Positions 26,686 through 35,709 are shown, numbered from the stretch's first letter. The stretch: DNA of 64,000 bases from Streptomyces caniferus (GCF_009811555.1 NZ_BLIN01000003.1:1647508-1711507); one strand, 5' to 3'. Program-made: numbers and translations. Notes: generated from the letters alone by a model not told the origin.

Positions 26686-27696
26686 ATGCGATACATCAAG
26701 CTCGGAACGACCGGACTGGAAGTCTCCGCCATCACCCTCGGCTGCATGAGCTTCGGCGAGCCGGACCGGGGCGGCGAGCCCTGGTCGCTGGGCGCGGATG
26801 CCAGCCGGGACATCATCAAGCAGGCCCTCGAGGGCGGCGTCAACTTCCTCGACACGGCCAATGGGTACAGCGCCGGAAGCAGCGAGGAGATCGTCGGCCA
26901 GGCGGTCAAGGACTTCACCCGGCGCGAGGAGGTCGTTCTCTCCACCAAGGTCTGGATGCGGATGCGCCCCGGCCCGAACGGCGCCGGGCTGTCCCGCAAG
27001 GCGATCTTCGCCGAGCTCGACGCCTCCCTGAAGCGACTGGGGACCGACTACATCGACCTGTACCAGATCCACCGCTGGGACTACGACACCCCGATCGAGG
27101 AAACCCTCGAGGCGCTGCACGACGCGGTCAAGTCCGGGAAGGTCCGCTACATCGGAGCCTCTTCCATGTACGCCTGGCAGTTCACCAAGGCCCTGTACCT
27201 GGCTGACCTGAACGGCTGGACCCGGTTCGTGTCGATGCAGGACCACTACAACCTCATCCACCGAGAAGCAGAGCGGGAGATGCTCCCGCTCTGCGCCGAC
27301 CAGGGCATCGGCGTGATCCCGTGGAGCCCGCTGGCGCGGGGCAGGCTGACGCGGGCCCGGGACACCGCCACGGCGCGTGCCGAGACCGACGAGGGCGGCA
27401 AGATCCTCTACCGCGACGGGGACCAGGCAGTGGCCGAGCGCGTCCACGAGATCGCGGGCAAGCGGGGTCTGTCCCCGGCCCAGGTCGCCCTGGCCTGGGT
27501 CATGCGCAACCCGGCGGTGACCTCGCCCATCGTCGGGGTCACCAAGCCGGCCCAGCTGGCCGACGCGGTCGCCGCGGTGGACGTCGAACTCGACGAAGAC
27601 GAGGCCGCCTACTTGGAGGAGCCCTACCTGCCGCACGAGGCCGCCTACCTGGAGGAGTCCTTCTACAAGTCGCGCCCTGTGGCGGGCTCCCGGTAG
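26686..27696 (+). CDS. Aldo/keto reductase
   Basis: 336 residues, full length. TIM-barrel AKR of the YajO/IolS-like type: LGTTGLEVSAITLGCMSFGE at the start, catalytic Asp and Tyr in FLDTANGYSAG (about 58-63), Lys in VLSTKVWMR (about 88), His in YQIHRWDYDTPIEETL (about 127), and the NADPH-binding C-terminal part (IVGVTKPAQLADAV). It reduces aldehydes or ketones with NADPH; the physiological substrate is unknown. The C-terminus repeats EAAYLEEPYLPHEAAYLEES, a short internal duplication. It stands alone between remnants. Confidence 0.9.
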   Translation: MRYIKLGTTGLEVSAITLGCMSFGEPDRGGEPWSLGADASRDIIKQALEGGVNFLDTANGYSAGSSEEIVGQAVKDFTRREEVVLSTKVWMRMRPGPNGAGLSRKAIFAELDASLKRLGTDYIDLYQIHRWDYDTPIEETLEALHDAVKSGKVRYIGASSMYAWQFTKALYLADLNGWTRFVSMQDHYNLIHREAEREMLPLCADQGIGVIPWSPLARGRLTRARDTATARAETDEGGKILYRDGDQAVAERVHEIAGKRGLSPAQVALAWVMRNPAVTSPIVGVTKPAQLADAVAAVDVELDEDEAAYLEEPYLPHEAAYLEESFYKSRPVAGSR

Positions 27697-27702
27697 TCCG
27701 GG

Positions 27703-27870
27703 CTACCGCCGGGCCTTCGACAAGTCCTTGGCCTCGGCCTTCACAGCCCTGTGGTCGGCCCGGCGGTGCTTGCGGGCGGTCGCGCGCAACTGCATGATCC
27801 GCCCGCTGCCCGCCAGCGCGGTGAGCAGGATGCCCGCCACCGCGGCCGTAGCAGGGCCACACGCAGCGGA
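27703..27870 (-). pseudogene. Membrane-protein C-terminal fragment
   Basis: Reads ATAAVAGILLTALAGSGRIM followed by a basic tail (RKHRRADHRAVKAEAKDLSK) and stop 27703. One hydrophobic helix then a cytoplasmic-like tail is plausible for the end of a membrane protein; upstream it is cut by the transposase fragment at about 27875. Confidence 0.35.
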
Positions 27871-27876
27871 ACGTGC

Positions 27877-28388
27877 CCGTGGGCACCTGCGGTGGCGAGG
27901 TCGCCGGGAAATCACCGATTGACCGGGGAAAACTCGGGATCAAGTGGTCGCGGATGACCGACGGATGCGGGATCCCGCCGGACTGTGTCGTGACCGGCGC
28001 GAACCGGCACGACTCCCCGTTCCTGCGCCCGACGCCAGAGAAGCTCGGGCGATTCGAGCTCGCGTTGCCTGAGCAGATCACGGTGCACCTTGACGCGGGC
28101 TACGACTCCACGGTCACCCGCAAACTGCTGACCGAGCTCGGCTGCGAGTGGCGGACCCAGCCCAAGGGCGTCGTGATCCCGATCAACCACACTCGCCGCT
28201 GGGTCGTCGAGCGCACCAACTCCTGGTACAGCCCCGGCTTCAACTTCACCCTGTCCTGCACGGAACGCCGAGCGGTCGTCATCAACGCACTGCTCGCGTT
28301 GATGACCGCGATCATCGTGATCCGACGCCTCATCCGCGAAGCCTGGACCAGCCAACGCTGGGACACACGGCCAGCCCGCCGACCATGA
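27877..28388 (+). pseudogene. IS5/IS4-type transposase, 5'-truncated
   Basis: Continuous 170-residue frame with GKSPIDRGKLGIKWS, GANRHDSPFL, VHLDAGYDSTVTRKLL (second catalytic Asp) and RRWVVERTNSWYSPGF (Glu region), ending RWDTRPARRP. The N-terminal DNA-binding part and first Asp are missing, and any start codon used would be internal, so it is not functional alone. The second copy of the 1365-bp IS inserted 30 bp behind it. Confidence 0.8.
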
Positions 28389-28520
28389 CGCCTTGTCCTC
28401 TACCCGCGGAATCTCTAAGACGTCGTTTCTTTTGGGACGAGAGACCTACACCGATGGTCTGACGCGCTGCCCGATGTGTTTCATCACGTCTGCTGGTCCG
28501 ATAGCGGAGTGAGTGATCTT

Positions 28521-28913
28521 GTGAACGAGCCAGGGCCAGCCGTCCTTCTGCGCTTGGCCGAGGAAAAGAACGTCTGGCTGTGCACCGTGCGTCCGGATGG
28601 CTCTGCCCACGTCACGCCTGTCTGGTTCGTCTACCAGAGCTCCCGGTGGTGGATCGGTTCGGATCACAGCTCCGTCAAGGTCAGAAACATCGGCAAGGAG
28701 CCCCGCGTGTCCCTGGCTTTGGAGGACGGCCGGTTCCCGGTCGTCGCCGAAGGAGACGCATTACTGGTTCGTGATGGGTTCCCTCATGGGGTCGTGACCG
28801 CGTTCGAGCAGAAATATGGTTGGGATGTATCCGCACCCACAGGTCCTGGAAGCAAGCGAGTTCTGCTGGAAGTCCATGTGCGTCGGTGGCTGTTGGCCGG
28901 CACGGCGCAGTGA
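28521..28913 (+). CDS. PPOX/F420-dependent oxidoreductase-like passenger gene, copy 2
   Basis: Identical in plan to 18732-19124; differs by AVLLRL for AVILRL and LLVRDG for LLIRDG. Both changes are conservative and the frame is intact, which suggests selection for function or very recent copying. The region between the IS left end and this start (about 100 bp) is the only place for its promoter. Confidence 0.8.
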   Translation: MNEPGPAVLLRLAEEKNVWLCTVRPDGSAHVTPVWFVYQSSRWWIGSDHSSVKVRNIGKEPRVSLALEDGRFPVVAEGDALLVRDGFPHGVVTAFEQKYGWDVSAPTGPGSKRVLLEVHVRRWLLAGTAQ

Positions 28914-28934
28914 CGACGGTGGCAACAGTCGACC

Positions 28935-29743
28935 TCAAGCCATGAGCCGACGATGACAGATGAGGGCTGCGGCGATGCCGACGAAGGCGAGGAAGTGTTC
29001 GGCCTTGCGTTCGTAGCGTCGGTGGAGTCGTCGGCAGCCGCTCAGCCAGGACACCGTTCTCTCGACTACCCAGCGGTGGCGGCCCAGCCGCGTGGAGGGC
29101 TCGATGCCTTTGCGGGCGATGCGGTGGCGGATGCCTCTTTCGCGGAGCCATCGGCGCAGGTGGTCGTAGTCGTATCCCTTGTCGGCGTGGAGCTTGGCCG
29201 GGCGTCGGCGGCGCGGGCCGCGTCGGGAGCGGATGGGCGGGATGCCGCGCACGAGCGGTTCCAGGCCGAGGCTGTCGTGCATGTTGGCGCCGGAGATGCC
29301 CAGCGACAGCGGTAGACCGTTCCGGTCCGTGACCAGGTGGATTTTCGATCCGGGCTTGCCACGGTCGGTCGGATTCGGTCCCGTCAGTGGCCCCCTTTTG
29401 CTGCCCGGACGCTGACAGAGTCGATGGCACAGCGCGACCAGTCCAGTTCTCCCCGGGCACCGAGATCGTCGAGGACGACCCGGTGGAGCCTGGCCCAGAC
29501 CCGGTCCCTGCTCCACCGGGCGAAGCGCCGGTAGACGGTGGGCCAGGCCGGCCCGAACACCGGCGGCAGCTGCCGCCAGGTGCACCCCGAGGTGGCCACG
29601 AAGATGATCGCTGCCAGGCACTCACGGTCACCGGCTCGGCGACGTCCGCCGCCCTGCGGGCGTATGACTTCCGTCGGCGGCACCACCCGCCGGAACAGAG
29701 TCCACAACTCCTCCGGGACCAACCGTTCCACCAGATCCGTCAT
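28935..29743 (-). CDS. IS5-family transposase, two frames joined by -1 frameshift, copy 2
   Basis: First frame 29384-29743, second frame to 28935, with the same AAAAGGGGG slip site (29391-29399) and the same catalytic motifs as copy 1. No difference in protein sequence was noticed between the copies. Confidence 0.85.
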
Positions 29744-29972
29744 GCACGGCTCAACGAACCATCACGCCATTAGAAACGGTGTCTAAGTGACCTTCCAGGT
29801 ATCGCAACCTGATCCGGAAGGCCCACACACGGGAGTTGTGGACACCAGCTCCCGTTGATCGGGCTGGGAGAGGACGCTGTGCCTCGCGGGATTTCCGCTG
29901 GTGGAGTGCCTGGACGGTGGGCCTCGGAGTCACGGGGTCCGGTTTCGTGCCTCACCGTCCGCGCCAGATGCA

Positions 29973-30587
29973 TCAGGTGATCAGGCCGGCGCTGATCAGC
30001 CAGATATGTTCGCAGGTCGAAGATGCCTTTTGCAACGCCTCGCGGGATTCCTGCGAGGCGTGGTAGAAGGTCCGTTCGATCATCCAGCACAGGGCGCGTG
30101 CCATCGCTGACGCTTGTTCTGGTCCGGTGCCGGCCTGGATGCCGGCTCGTTCCAGGACGGCGGTGATGGCGGTGATGAACAAGTCTGCCGTGTGGCTCCA
30201 CAGCTCGCCGATCTCCGGCACGGTCAACGACAGGTCGATGGCCGTGCGCATGACCAGGCCGTGCTCGTTCCACAGCTCGACCGTGCGCTGCATGGCTGCT
30301 GCGATGGCCTGGCGCGGCTCGTCGGTCTGCGCGGTGGCGCGGGACCGCTCCCACAGGTGCTCGACGGTCCGGGCCACGAGTGCCGTGACCACTTCTTGTT
30401 TGGAGCCGAAGTAGAAGTACAGGGCGCCGCGTGTGATGCCGGCGCCCTGGGCGATGTCGCCGACAGTCATGGCGTCGTAGCCCTTTTGTGCCAGCAGAGC
30501 TTCGCAGGTGTCCAGAATGGCCCGCTCCCGGACATCGCCCTTGCGTTCGGTGACGCGCCGGCTCCGCGCAGAGTGGTGGCTGGGCAT
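29973..30587 (-). CDS. TetR-family regulator
   Basis: 204 residues from ATG 30587, which overlaps the stop of the upstream SDR gene (TGATG). N-terminal helix-turn-helix: RERAILDTCEALLAQKGYDA, MTVGDIAQGAGITRGALYFYFGSKQEV. The C-terminal ligand domain is typical in length. Co-transcribed with the SDR at 30587-31435, it probably represses the shared promoter through the palindrome at 31508-31526. The ligand is unknown. Confidence 0.88.
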   Translation of the reverse strand: MPSHHSARSRRVTERKGDVRERAILDTCEALLAQKGYDAMTVGDIAQGAGITRGALYFYFGSKQEVVTALVARTVEHLWERSRATAQTDEPRQAIAAAMQRTVELWNEHGLVMRTAIDLSLTVPEIGELWSHTADLFITAITAVLERAGIQAGTGPEQASAMARALCWMIERTFYHASQESREALQKASSTCEHIWLISAGLIT

Positions 30588-31435
30588 CAGAGCTGAGCAC
30601 CCTCGGCGAAGTCGGTCGTACGGGAGAGTTGCTCCCATGCGCGGATGTCCTCGTCCACGGCCGTGCGCGCGGCGGTGACCAGTCGCAGCGCATCCGAGCC
30701 AAGGACAAGGTGAGCCGGCGGCTGGTCGACTGATGCGATGTGGACCACGGCGTCCCCGGCCTTGGCCGGGTTGCCCAACTGGTTCCCGCTGGCCTTCTGC
30801 CGCGCTTCCCGGATGGGGGTGAACAGCTCGTCGTAGTCTTCGATGGACTGCGCGGCGCGTGTCATGGACCGTCCGGCCCAGTCGGTGCGGAAGGAGCCGG
30901 GCTCGATCGCCGTCACATGGATCCCGAACTGTGCGACCTCCTTGCCCAGCGCCTCGAGGATGCCTTCCAGGGCGAACTTGCTGCCGCAGTAGGCGGACAT
31001 GCCGGGCACGGCCATCAGCCCGCCCATGGAGGTGACGGCCATCAGGTGTCCGCGGCGGCGCCGGCGCATGTGGGGCAGGGCCGCCTGCAGGGTGGCCACT
31101 GCCCCGAACACGTTGACCTCGAACTGCCGCCGCACCTCGGCCAGCGGGGTCTCCTCGAAGGTACCCTCCAGGCCGTAGCCGGCGTTGGCGACGACGACAT
31201 CCAACGGACCGACGCTCTGCTCCACCTCCGCGACCACACTTGAGACGGCGTCGCCGTCAGTCACATCCAGGATGCGGCCGTGAGCGTACCCGGGTTTCAG
31301 CGCGTCGAAGGCCCGCAGGTCCTCCTCGGAGCGGACCGTTCCCACGACGGTGTGCCCGGCGGCCAGGGCGGCCTGGGCGAAGGCACGGCCGAGGCCCGTG
31401 CTGACGCCGGTGACGAGCCACTTCTGCTGCTGCAC
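30587..31435 (-). CDS. Short-chain dehydrogenase/reductase
   Basis: 282 residues from GTG 31435 (GAGGAAC upstream). Cofactor motif WLVTGVSTGLGRAFAQA at residues 6-22, VANAGYG near 83, catalytic Ser in AVTSMGGL near 136, Tyr/Lys in SAYCGSKFALEG near 150. It is of the classical SDR type often annotated as oxidoreductase acting on ketones or aldehydes. Translationally coupled to the TetR gene. Confidence 0.88.
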   Translation of the reverse strand: MQQQKWLVTGVSTGLGRAFAQAALAAGHTVVGTVRSEEDLRAFDALKPGYAHGRILDVTDGDAVSSVVAEVEQSVGPLDVVVANAGYGLEGTFEETPLAEVRRQFEVNVFGAVATLQAALPHMRRRRRGHLMAVTSMGGLMAVPGMSAYCGSKFALEGILEALGKEVAQFGIHVTAIEPGSFRTDWAGRSMTRAAQSIEDYDELFTPIREARQKASGNQLGNPAKAGDAVVHIASVDQPPAHLVLGSDALRLVTAARTAVDEDIRAWEQLSRTTDFAEGAQL

Positions 31436-31507
31436 TGTTCCTCCAGAAAGGTCTCACGAGAAGCCGGACTGCCCCCTCACTCGGAAAGTCTACACTTCGT
31501 CGAGCAT

Positions 31508-31526
31508 AATCAACATGGTGTTGATT
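31508..31526. promoter_or_regulatory. Palindromic operator upstream of SDR-TetR operon
   Basis: AATCAACA, 3-bp centre, TGTTGATT: a perfect 8-bp inverted repeat in an AT-rich patch 73 bp upstream of the SDR start. It fits a TetR dimer site overlapping the promoter. Confidence 0.6.
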
Positions 31527-31618
31527 CTGTTGTCCCCACGGCACCATGCTCAGCCGAGGTCAATCCAGCCCCTCACCGACCCGCTCGCTGCGGCTGAGAC
31601 GATCACGCTGTGGGTGGA

Positions 31619-31963
31619 GTGATCACGGCATCGGTGCCGTCCTGGACAGGGCCCTTTACGGGGCTGAGCCCGCGCTGCTTCGGCAAATTGGTAGCCGCAG
31701 TACGACGGGAGCAAGCCGCAGATCGACCGCGCGCCGGCCCTGGAGTCTGTCGCTGGAGTTTCGCGTCCTGCTGGTCACGGCGTACTGGCGCACAAACTTG
31801 ACCATGCGCCAGCTGGCGCCGCTGTTCGGGATCTCAAGTCGGCCGCGGACCGCATCATTGACCACATCGGTCCGCTGCCGGCACTCCGGCAGCAGAGCCG
31901 GTTCCACAGGGACACCGTCCTCATCGTCGACGGCACCCTGGTGCCCGCCCGCGACCACTCAGT
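31619..31963 (+). pseudogene. Outer IS5-like transposase, 5' part, interrupted
   Basis: From GTG 31619: ITASVPSWTGPFTGLSPR, then with frameshifts FRVLLVTAYWRTNLTMRQLA, LFGIS, DRIIDHIGPLPAL-like and TVLIVDGTLVPARDHSV. This is the N-terminal half with the first catalytic Asp (VDGTLVP) of an IS5-like transposase. It stops at 31963 where a 2.7-kb element begins, and resumes at 34665 as AEQSKSYRYSTAHE before ending near 34711. Confidence 0.75.
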
Positions 31964-32065
31964 GAGCCTTCGCCAACTTGAAGACGCTGGTCAGGGGGCT
32001 GGCGTGACCGGCTCTCGGGGTGCTCACGCTGGTCGCGGGCGGCAGCCTGAGGAGTAGATCGTCCG

Positions 32066-32887
32066 TCAGCGGTTGACCTCGAAATTCGTCAGAACAAGCA
32101 GGGCACGCAGGAGACGCGTCGCGTGAGCGGGATCGGTGCGAAGCTTGGTGAGGATCCGCCAGTTCTTGAGGTGGGCGAAGCCGTGTTCGACCGGTGCGCG
32201 TCCGACGGCAAGGACCCGGTTGGCGGTCTTCTGGCCGGGGGTGAGCTTGTGGGTGCGGCTGGCGTGGAAGCCGGTGACGATCACGGGATCGCGTACGTCG
32301 TTGTCCAGGCCGCGGAAGCCGAGATCTGCCAGCGCCCCAAGGCCGGCGGCGCGTAGGTGGGCCAGAATGCGGTCGTGGCGGGCGGCGGTGTTGTCATGGG
32401 TGCGGCCGGGCCGGGCGGCGGATATCCAGATCAGGCGCCCCCTCTCGTCGGTCAGGGCGAGGAAGTGCAGGCCGTGACGGTGGTGCTTTCCGGAGTAGTT
32501 CCGCCGGTCGGCCTTTCCGGTGTGACGCATGGTGGCGATGAGGGTGCCGTCGATCAGGACCACCTCCCCGCCCTGATTCAGGGCGCGGTCCAGGCGCGGG
32601 GCTTGGGCGGCGAACAGGGTGATCAGCTCGTCGCGCCAGCGGCGGACGGTGGACTCGGACACGTTGTTTCCGCCGGCCATGTCAGCCAGGCGCTGGTCGT
32701 GTCGCAGCACGGCCAGGACGATCACCGCGATCTTTCCGGGCGGCAGGATTCGCCACCGGGACCGGATCGCTTTCAGGCGGTGCCGCAGCAGATCGGCGAG
32801 GTGGTTGACGGTGCGCGTGGACGGCGGCAGTCGGCACTGGGAGACAAGCGGGCAGGGGTCCTCGGCGTGCTCTTTGGTATTCGTCAC
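32066..32887 (-). CDS. IS5-family transposase of the 2.7-kb element
   Basis: 273 residues from GTG 32887. N-terminal helix-turn-helix (LADMAGGNNVSESTVRRWRD), first catalytic Asp in GGEVVLIDGTLIATMRHT, second in LGALADLGFRGLDNDV, Glu in GRAPVEHGFAHLKNWRIL, the DDE order expected. The frame is intact, so it may be active. Its 3' end lies about 100 bp from the left terminal repeat. Confidence 0.85.
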   Translation of the reverse strand: MTNTKEHAEDPCPLVSQCRLPPSTRTVNHLADLLRHRLKAIRSRWRILPPGKIAVIVLAVLRHDQRLADMAGGNNVSESTVRRWRDELITLFAAQAPRLDRALNQGGEVVLIDGTLIATMRHTGKADRRNYSGKHHRHGLHFLALTDERGRLIWISAARPGRTHDNTAARHDRILAHLRAAGLGALADLGFRGLDNDVRDPVIVTGFHASRTHKLTPGQKTANRVLAVGRAPVEHGFAHLKNWRILTKLRTDPAHATRLLRALLVLTNFEVNR

Positions 32888-32959
32888 ACAATTCCAACGG
32901 CCGCCGGGGGCACCGTGGTTACGCTCGCGCGGCACTGCCCCAGGCGGTGGTGGAGCAGT

Positions 32960-33415
32960 TCACAGGCGGGTGGTGAACCGGCCGTCGGGCAGTTTGCGCA
33001 GCCAGCCGCGGTCGACCAGCCTGACCAGCTTCGCGCGCAGCGGTTCCAACTTGGCCCGCACGCTGATGTCCACGCCCAGAATCTCGCCGACCTGCCGGGC
33101 CATGCCCGGTCCGGCGGCCTGCCGCACAGCGGCGAGGATGCGCTGGTAGTCCGGCGGGAGCATGGTCTCCTCCACGTCCGGTGCGCGGTGCGGGATCAGC
33201 ATCACCGTCCGTCCACCCACCTGCCCGGGCGCTGGCGCGGCCGAGGCGCGCTCGTCGGCGAGCTGCTCGCTCACTCGCTCAAGGACACGTTCGGCGACGG
33301 CGAGTTCGTCCGGCTCCGCCCGTACTTCGGCCAACTGATTGGCCAGCTGTTCCTCGAGTTCGTCCAGTTCTGCGCGCCGCGCGCTGATCCGTTCCAGAAT
33401 CTCGGACCCATGCAC
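32960..33415 (-). CDS. Coiled-coil plus winged-helix accessory protein of the element
   Basis: 151 residues from GTG 33415 (the frame is open to 33544). N-terminal coiled coil (ERISARRAELDELEEQLANQ to about residue 65), linker, then a winged-helix-like domain: LPPDYQRILAAVRQA, MARQVGEILGV, RAKLEPLRAKLVRLVDRGWL. The same architecture and key words (PDYxRI, KxxxxRxKxxRLxxRGWL) recur in 54114-54605, also inside an IS. It lies upstream of the transposase in the same direction, 72 bp away. A role in end binding or regulation of transposition is inferred. Confidence 0.7.
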   Translation of the reverse strand: MHGSEILERISARRAELDELEEQLANQLAEVRAEPDELAVAERVLERVSEQLADERASAAPAPGQVGGRTVMLIPHRAPDVEETMLPPDYQRILAAVRQAAGPGMARQVGEILGVDISVRAKLEPLRAKLVRLVDRGWLRKLPDGRFTTRL

Positions 33416-33761
33416 AGGATCGTAGAAGGCCACCCGACCGCACGGGGCAGGAACAGGTAAGCCGACCAGGCTCTTCTGCCTCCTCCGGCACGTCGACCAC
33501 CCCGGGCCGGCCTCCCGACGCTCTCGCTCGCTCGTCGGCGTCAACCTGGTGATTGCGAATAATCCGCAAGTGGGACCTCTGTTCAGGTCGCCCCTGGATC
33601 AACCGCCGACCGCACCGTCCCAGCTCGAAGTGCGCGACCCATCCGATAAACGAGGCTTTACGGACAAGAGAAGGATCATTCCGCAAGCGCGCTTGCATGC
33701 TGAATCGTTCCCTCGCGGGAGCGTCTGCATGCAACATCGCCGACGACAAGGAGCCCGTGGA

Positions 33762-34460
33762 ATGGCCGACTGGAAGCAGATCAGCGGTGCGCTCGTTCGG
33801 ATCTCGGCCGGGTCGAGGACCAACGTGTGGGGCGTCAACGCGGCCGGGAACATCTACCGCTACACCAACAACGACGCCAGCCCCTGGGTGCAGATCCCGG
33901 GGGCACTGACGGACATCGGAGCCGCCGCGGACGGCACCGTCTGGGGCGTCAACTCCGCCGGCAACATCTACCGCTACACCGGCGACCAGGAAAGCGGCCA
34001 CTGGAAGCAGATCAGCGGCGGACTCGTTCGGATCTCGGCCGGGTCGAGGACCAACGTGTGGGGCGTCAACGCGGCCGGGAACATCTACCGCTACACCAAC
34101 AACGACGCCAATCCCTGGGTGCAGATCCCGGGGGCACTGACGGACATCGGAGCCGCCGCGGACGGCACCGTCTGGGGCGTCAACTCCGCCGGCAACATCT
34201 ACCGCTACACCGGCGACCAGGAAAGCGGCCACTGGAAGCAGATCAGCGGCGGACTCAAGGCGATCTCAGCAGGCTCCCGCACCTCGGTCTGGGGAGCGAA
34301 CGCCGGCGGGAACATCTACCGCTACACCAACAACGACGCCAGCCCCTGGGTGCAGATCCCCGGCGCGCTCACCGACGTCGGAGCAGGAGTGGACGGCACC
34401 GTCTGGGGCGTGAACTCGGCCGGCAACATCTACCGCTACACCGGTGATCTGCCGGGCTGA
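33762..34460 (+). CDS. Tectonin-type beta-propeller, six near-identical blades
   Basis: 232 residues from ATG 33762 (AAGGAG upstream). Six tectonin blades, each with W..I.G.L..I.AG....VWGVN..GNIYRYT. DNA repeats every 231 bp (33770, 34001, 34232), nearly identical, so two blades were amplified three times recently. No signal peptide. Tectonin propellers bind sugars (for example bacterial LPS or methylated glycans). It is the cargo of the 2.7-kb element and runs opposite to the transposase. Confidence 0.85.
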   Translation: MADWKQISGALVRISAGSRTNVWGVNAAGNIYRYTNNDASPWVQIPGALTDIGAAADGTVWGVNSAGNIYRYTGDQESGHWKQISGGLVRISAGSRTNVWGVNAAGNIYRYTNNDANPWVQIPGALTDIGAAADGTVWGVNSAGNIYRYTGDQESGHWKQISGGLKAISAGSRTSVWGANAGGNIYRYTNNDASPWVQIPGALTDVGAGVDGTVWGVNSAGNIYRYTGDLPG

Positions 34461-34494
34461 CCCCAACCACTCGGCACCCCGCCACCGGAAGTCA

Positions 34495-34526
34495 GGCTGG
34501 TCACGTCCTCCAGGGCGTGACCAGCC
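34495..34526 (+). terminator. Hairpin terminator after tectonin gene
   Basis: GGCTGGTCACG (34495-34505) pairs perfectly with 34516-34526, 10-nt loop, 34 bp after the stop codon. Confidence 0.65.
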
Positions 34527-34664
34527 CTGGCACAAACAGGAACCGCGAACCGACCTCCCGGTCAGACGATCCACGCCGGAGACTGCAGCCCACAGCCAGC
34601 CTGAGTGTTACGGAGGGCAGTCACACCAGCCTCCTGACCTGCCGCTTCAAAGTGGCGGAGGCTC

Positions 34665-34711
34665 AGTGGCCGAGCAGTCGAAGAGCTATCGATACTCCAC
34701 GGCCCACGAGA
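34665..34711 (+). pseudogene. Outer IS5-like transposase, continuation
   Basis: Reads VAEQSKSYRYSTAHE directly after the right end of the 2.7-kb element, continuing the frame left at 31963. Family members have SKNYRYSTNHQ here. The rest of the transposase is gone; the SDR gene stop is at 34719. Confidence 0.7.
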
Positions 34712-34718
34712 TGACTTC

Positions 34719-35471
34719 CTATGCCCGTCGTGCGCCGTCCACCGACAGCGCGATCCCGGTGATGTACGAGGCGGCGTCCGAGCAGAGCCAGACCGCGGCC
34801 GCGGCCGCCTCTTCCGGCGTCGCCATCCGCCCCAGCGGTGTCATCGCCTCCTGCATCGCGATCAGGCCGGTGCCGGCCGCGACCCGTTCGAACCCGGGCG
34901 TGCGGGTCGGGCCGGGGCAGACCGCGTTGACGCGAATACCGCGCGGCGCGTAGTCCACCGCGGCGACCTTCGTCAGGCCGACCACACCGTGCTTGGCGGC
35001 GACGTAGGCAGGGGCGGTGGGGATCGCGTACAGACCGCCGTTGGACGCGACGTTGACGATCGCGCCTCCGCCGCGGCTTTCCAGAGCGGGCAGCTCGTAC
35101 TTCATGCACAGGAAGGTCCCGCCCATGTTGACGTGGGTCACCCGCTCGAACTCCTCCAGGCTCATCTGGTCCAGCTGCCGGTGGTGGGAGTCCAGGCCGG
35201 CGTTGTTCACGGCGAAGTCGAGACCGCCGTAAGCCTCGACCGTGCGCTCTACGGCTGTGCGCACCGCGTCCTCGTCGACGATGTCCACGCGCAGTACCAA
35301 CGCCTTCCCGCCGTCCTTCCGGATCATCTCGGCGGTCGCGGCCGCAGTGGCCTCGTCGATGTCGGTGACGGTGACGCCGGCGCCTTGGCGGGCCAGTTCG
35401 ATTGCCGCCGAACGGCCGATTCCGCTGCCGGCGCCCGTCACGAGTCCGGCCCTTCCGGTGAAGTTGCTCAT
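34719..35471 (-). CDS. Short-chain dehydrogenase/reductase
   Basis: 250 residues from ATG 35471 with GGAGGA six bases upstream; the longer open frame is a shadow. TGAGSGIGRSAAIELA near 12-27, VTDIDEA (Asp favouring NAD), NNAGLD near 88, catalytic Ser in NVASNGGL near 142, YVAAKHGVVGL (Tyr, Lys) near 155-159, and a C-terminal ASYITGIALSVDGARRA. A classical NAD-dependent SDR. It precedes no partner in its operon except possibly the NAD(P)-binding gene at 35710 in the same direction. Confidence 0.88.
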   Translation of the reverse strand: MSNFTGRAGLVTGAGSGIGRSAAIELARQGAGVTVTDIDEATAAATAEMIRKDGGKALVLRVDIVDEDAVRTAVERTVEAYGGLDFAVNNAGLDSHHRQLDQMSLEEFERVTHVNMGGTFLCMKYELPALESRGGGAIVNVASNGGLYAIPTAPAYVAAKHGVVGLTKVAAVDYAPRGIRVNAVCPGPTRTPGFERVAAGTGLIAMQEAMTPLGRMATPEEAAAAAVWLCSDAASYITGIALSVDGARRA

Positions 35472-35709
35472 GATGATCCTCCAATGGATGCCGTGCCTGG
35501 CGGTGTCCGACCCGCTCGGGCGATCTGACCAGGGTTTCCGCGGTGGCCGACGGCGAAGACCCGGCTTGTGTGTGGGGGGGGGCGCGCCGGAGGCGGTGGT
35601 TTTGCCTCTCCGTGGCGCGCGCGTTCCGGCCGTCACGGCTCTCCGCGCCCCTGCGGTCGCGAGCGTCCCCGGCCCGCGTTCGGGGGGTGCCGGGCTGTCG
35701 GGCCGGTGG

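Larger units (their letters stand above)
28419..29783. mobile_element. 1365-bp IS5-like element with PPOX passenger, copy 2
   Basis: Same length and ends as 18630-19994; only a few substitutions seen (for example Ile/Leu and Ile/Val codon changes in the passenger). Flanked by TAA at 28416-28418 and 29784-29786. Different flanking DNA from copy 1 shows independent transposition. Confidence 0.92.
31964..34664. mobile_element. 2.7-kb element with 46-bp inverted repeats and tectonin cargo
   Basis: Outer 46 bp of each side match at 38 positions when inverted (left TGAGCCTTCGCCAACTTGAA, right TGAGCCTCCGCCACTTTGAA, both ending GTGAC). AGT is duplicated at 31961-31963 and 34665-34667 if the element is read as GAGCC to GGCTC; removing it restores the outer transposase frame (RDHSV-AEQSK). 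It holds a transposase, a coiled-coil winged-helix gene and a tectonin propeller gene. A 3-bp ANT duplication recalls the ISL2 subgroup of IS5. Confidence 0.8.
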
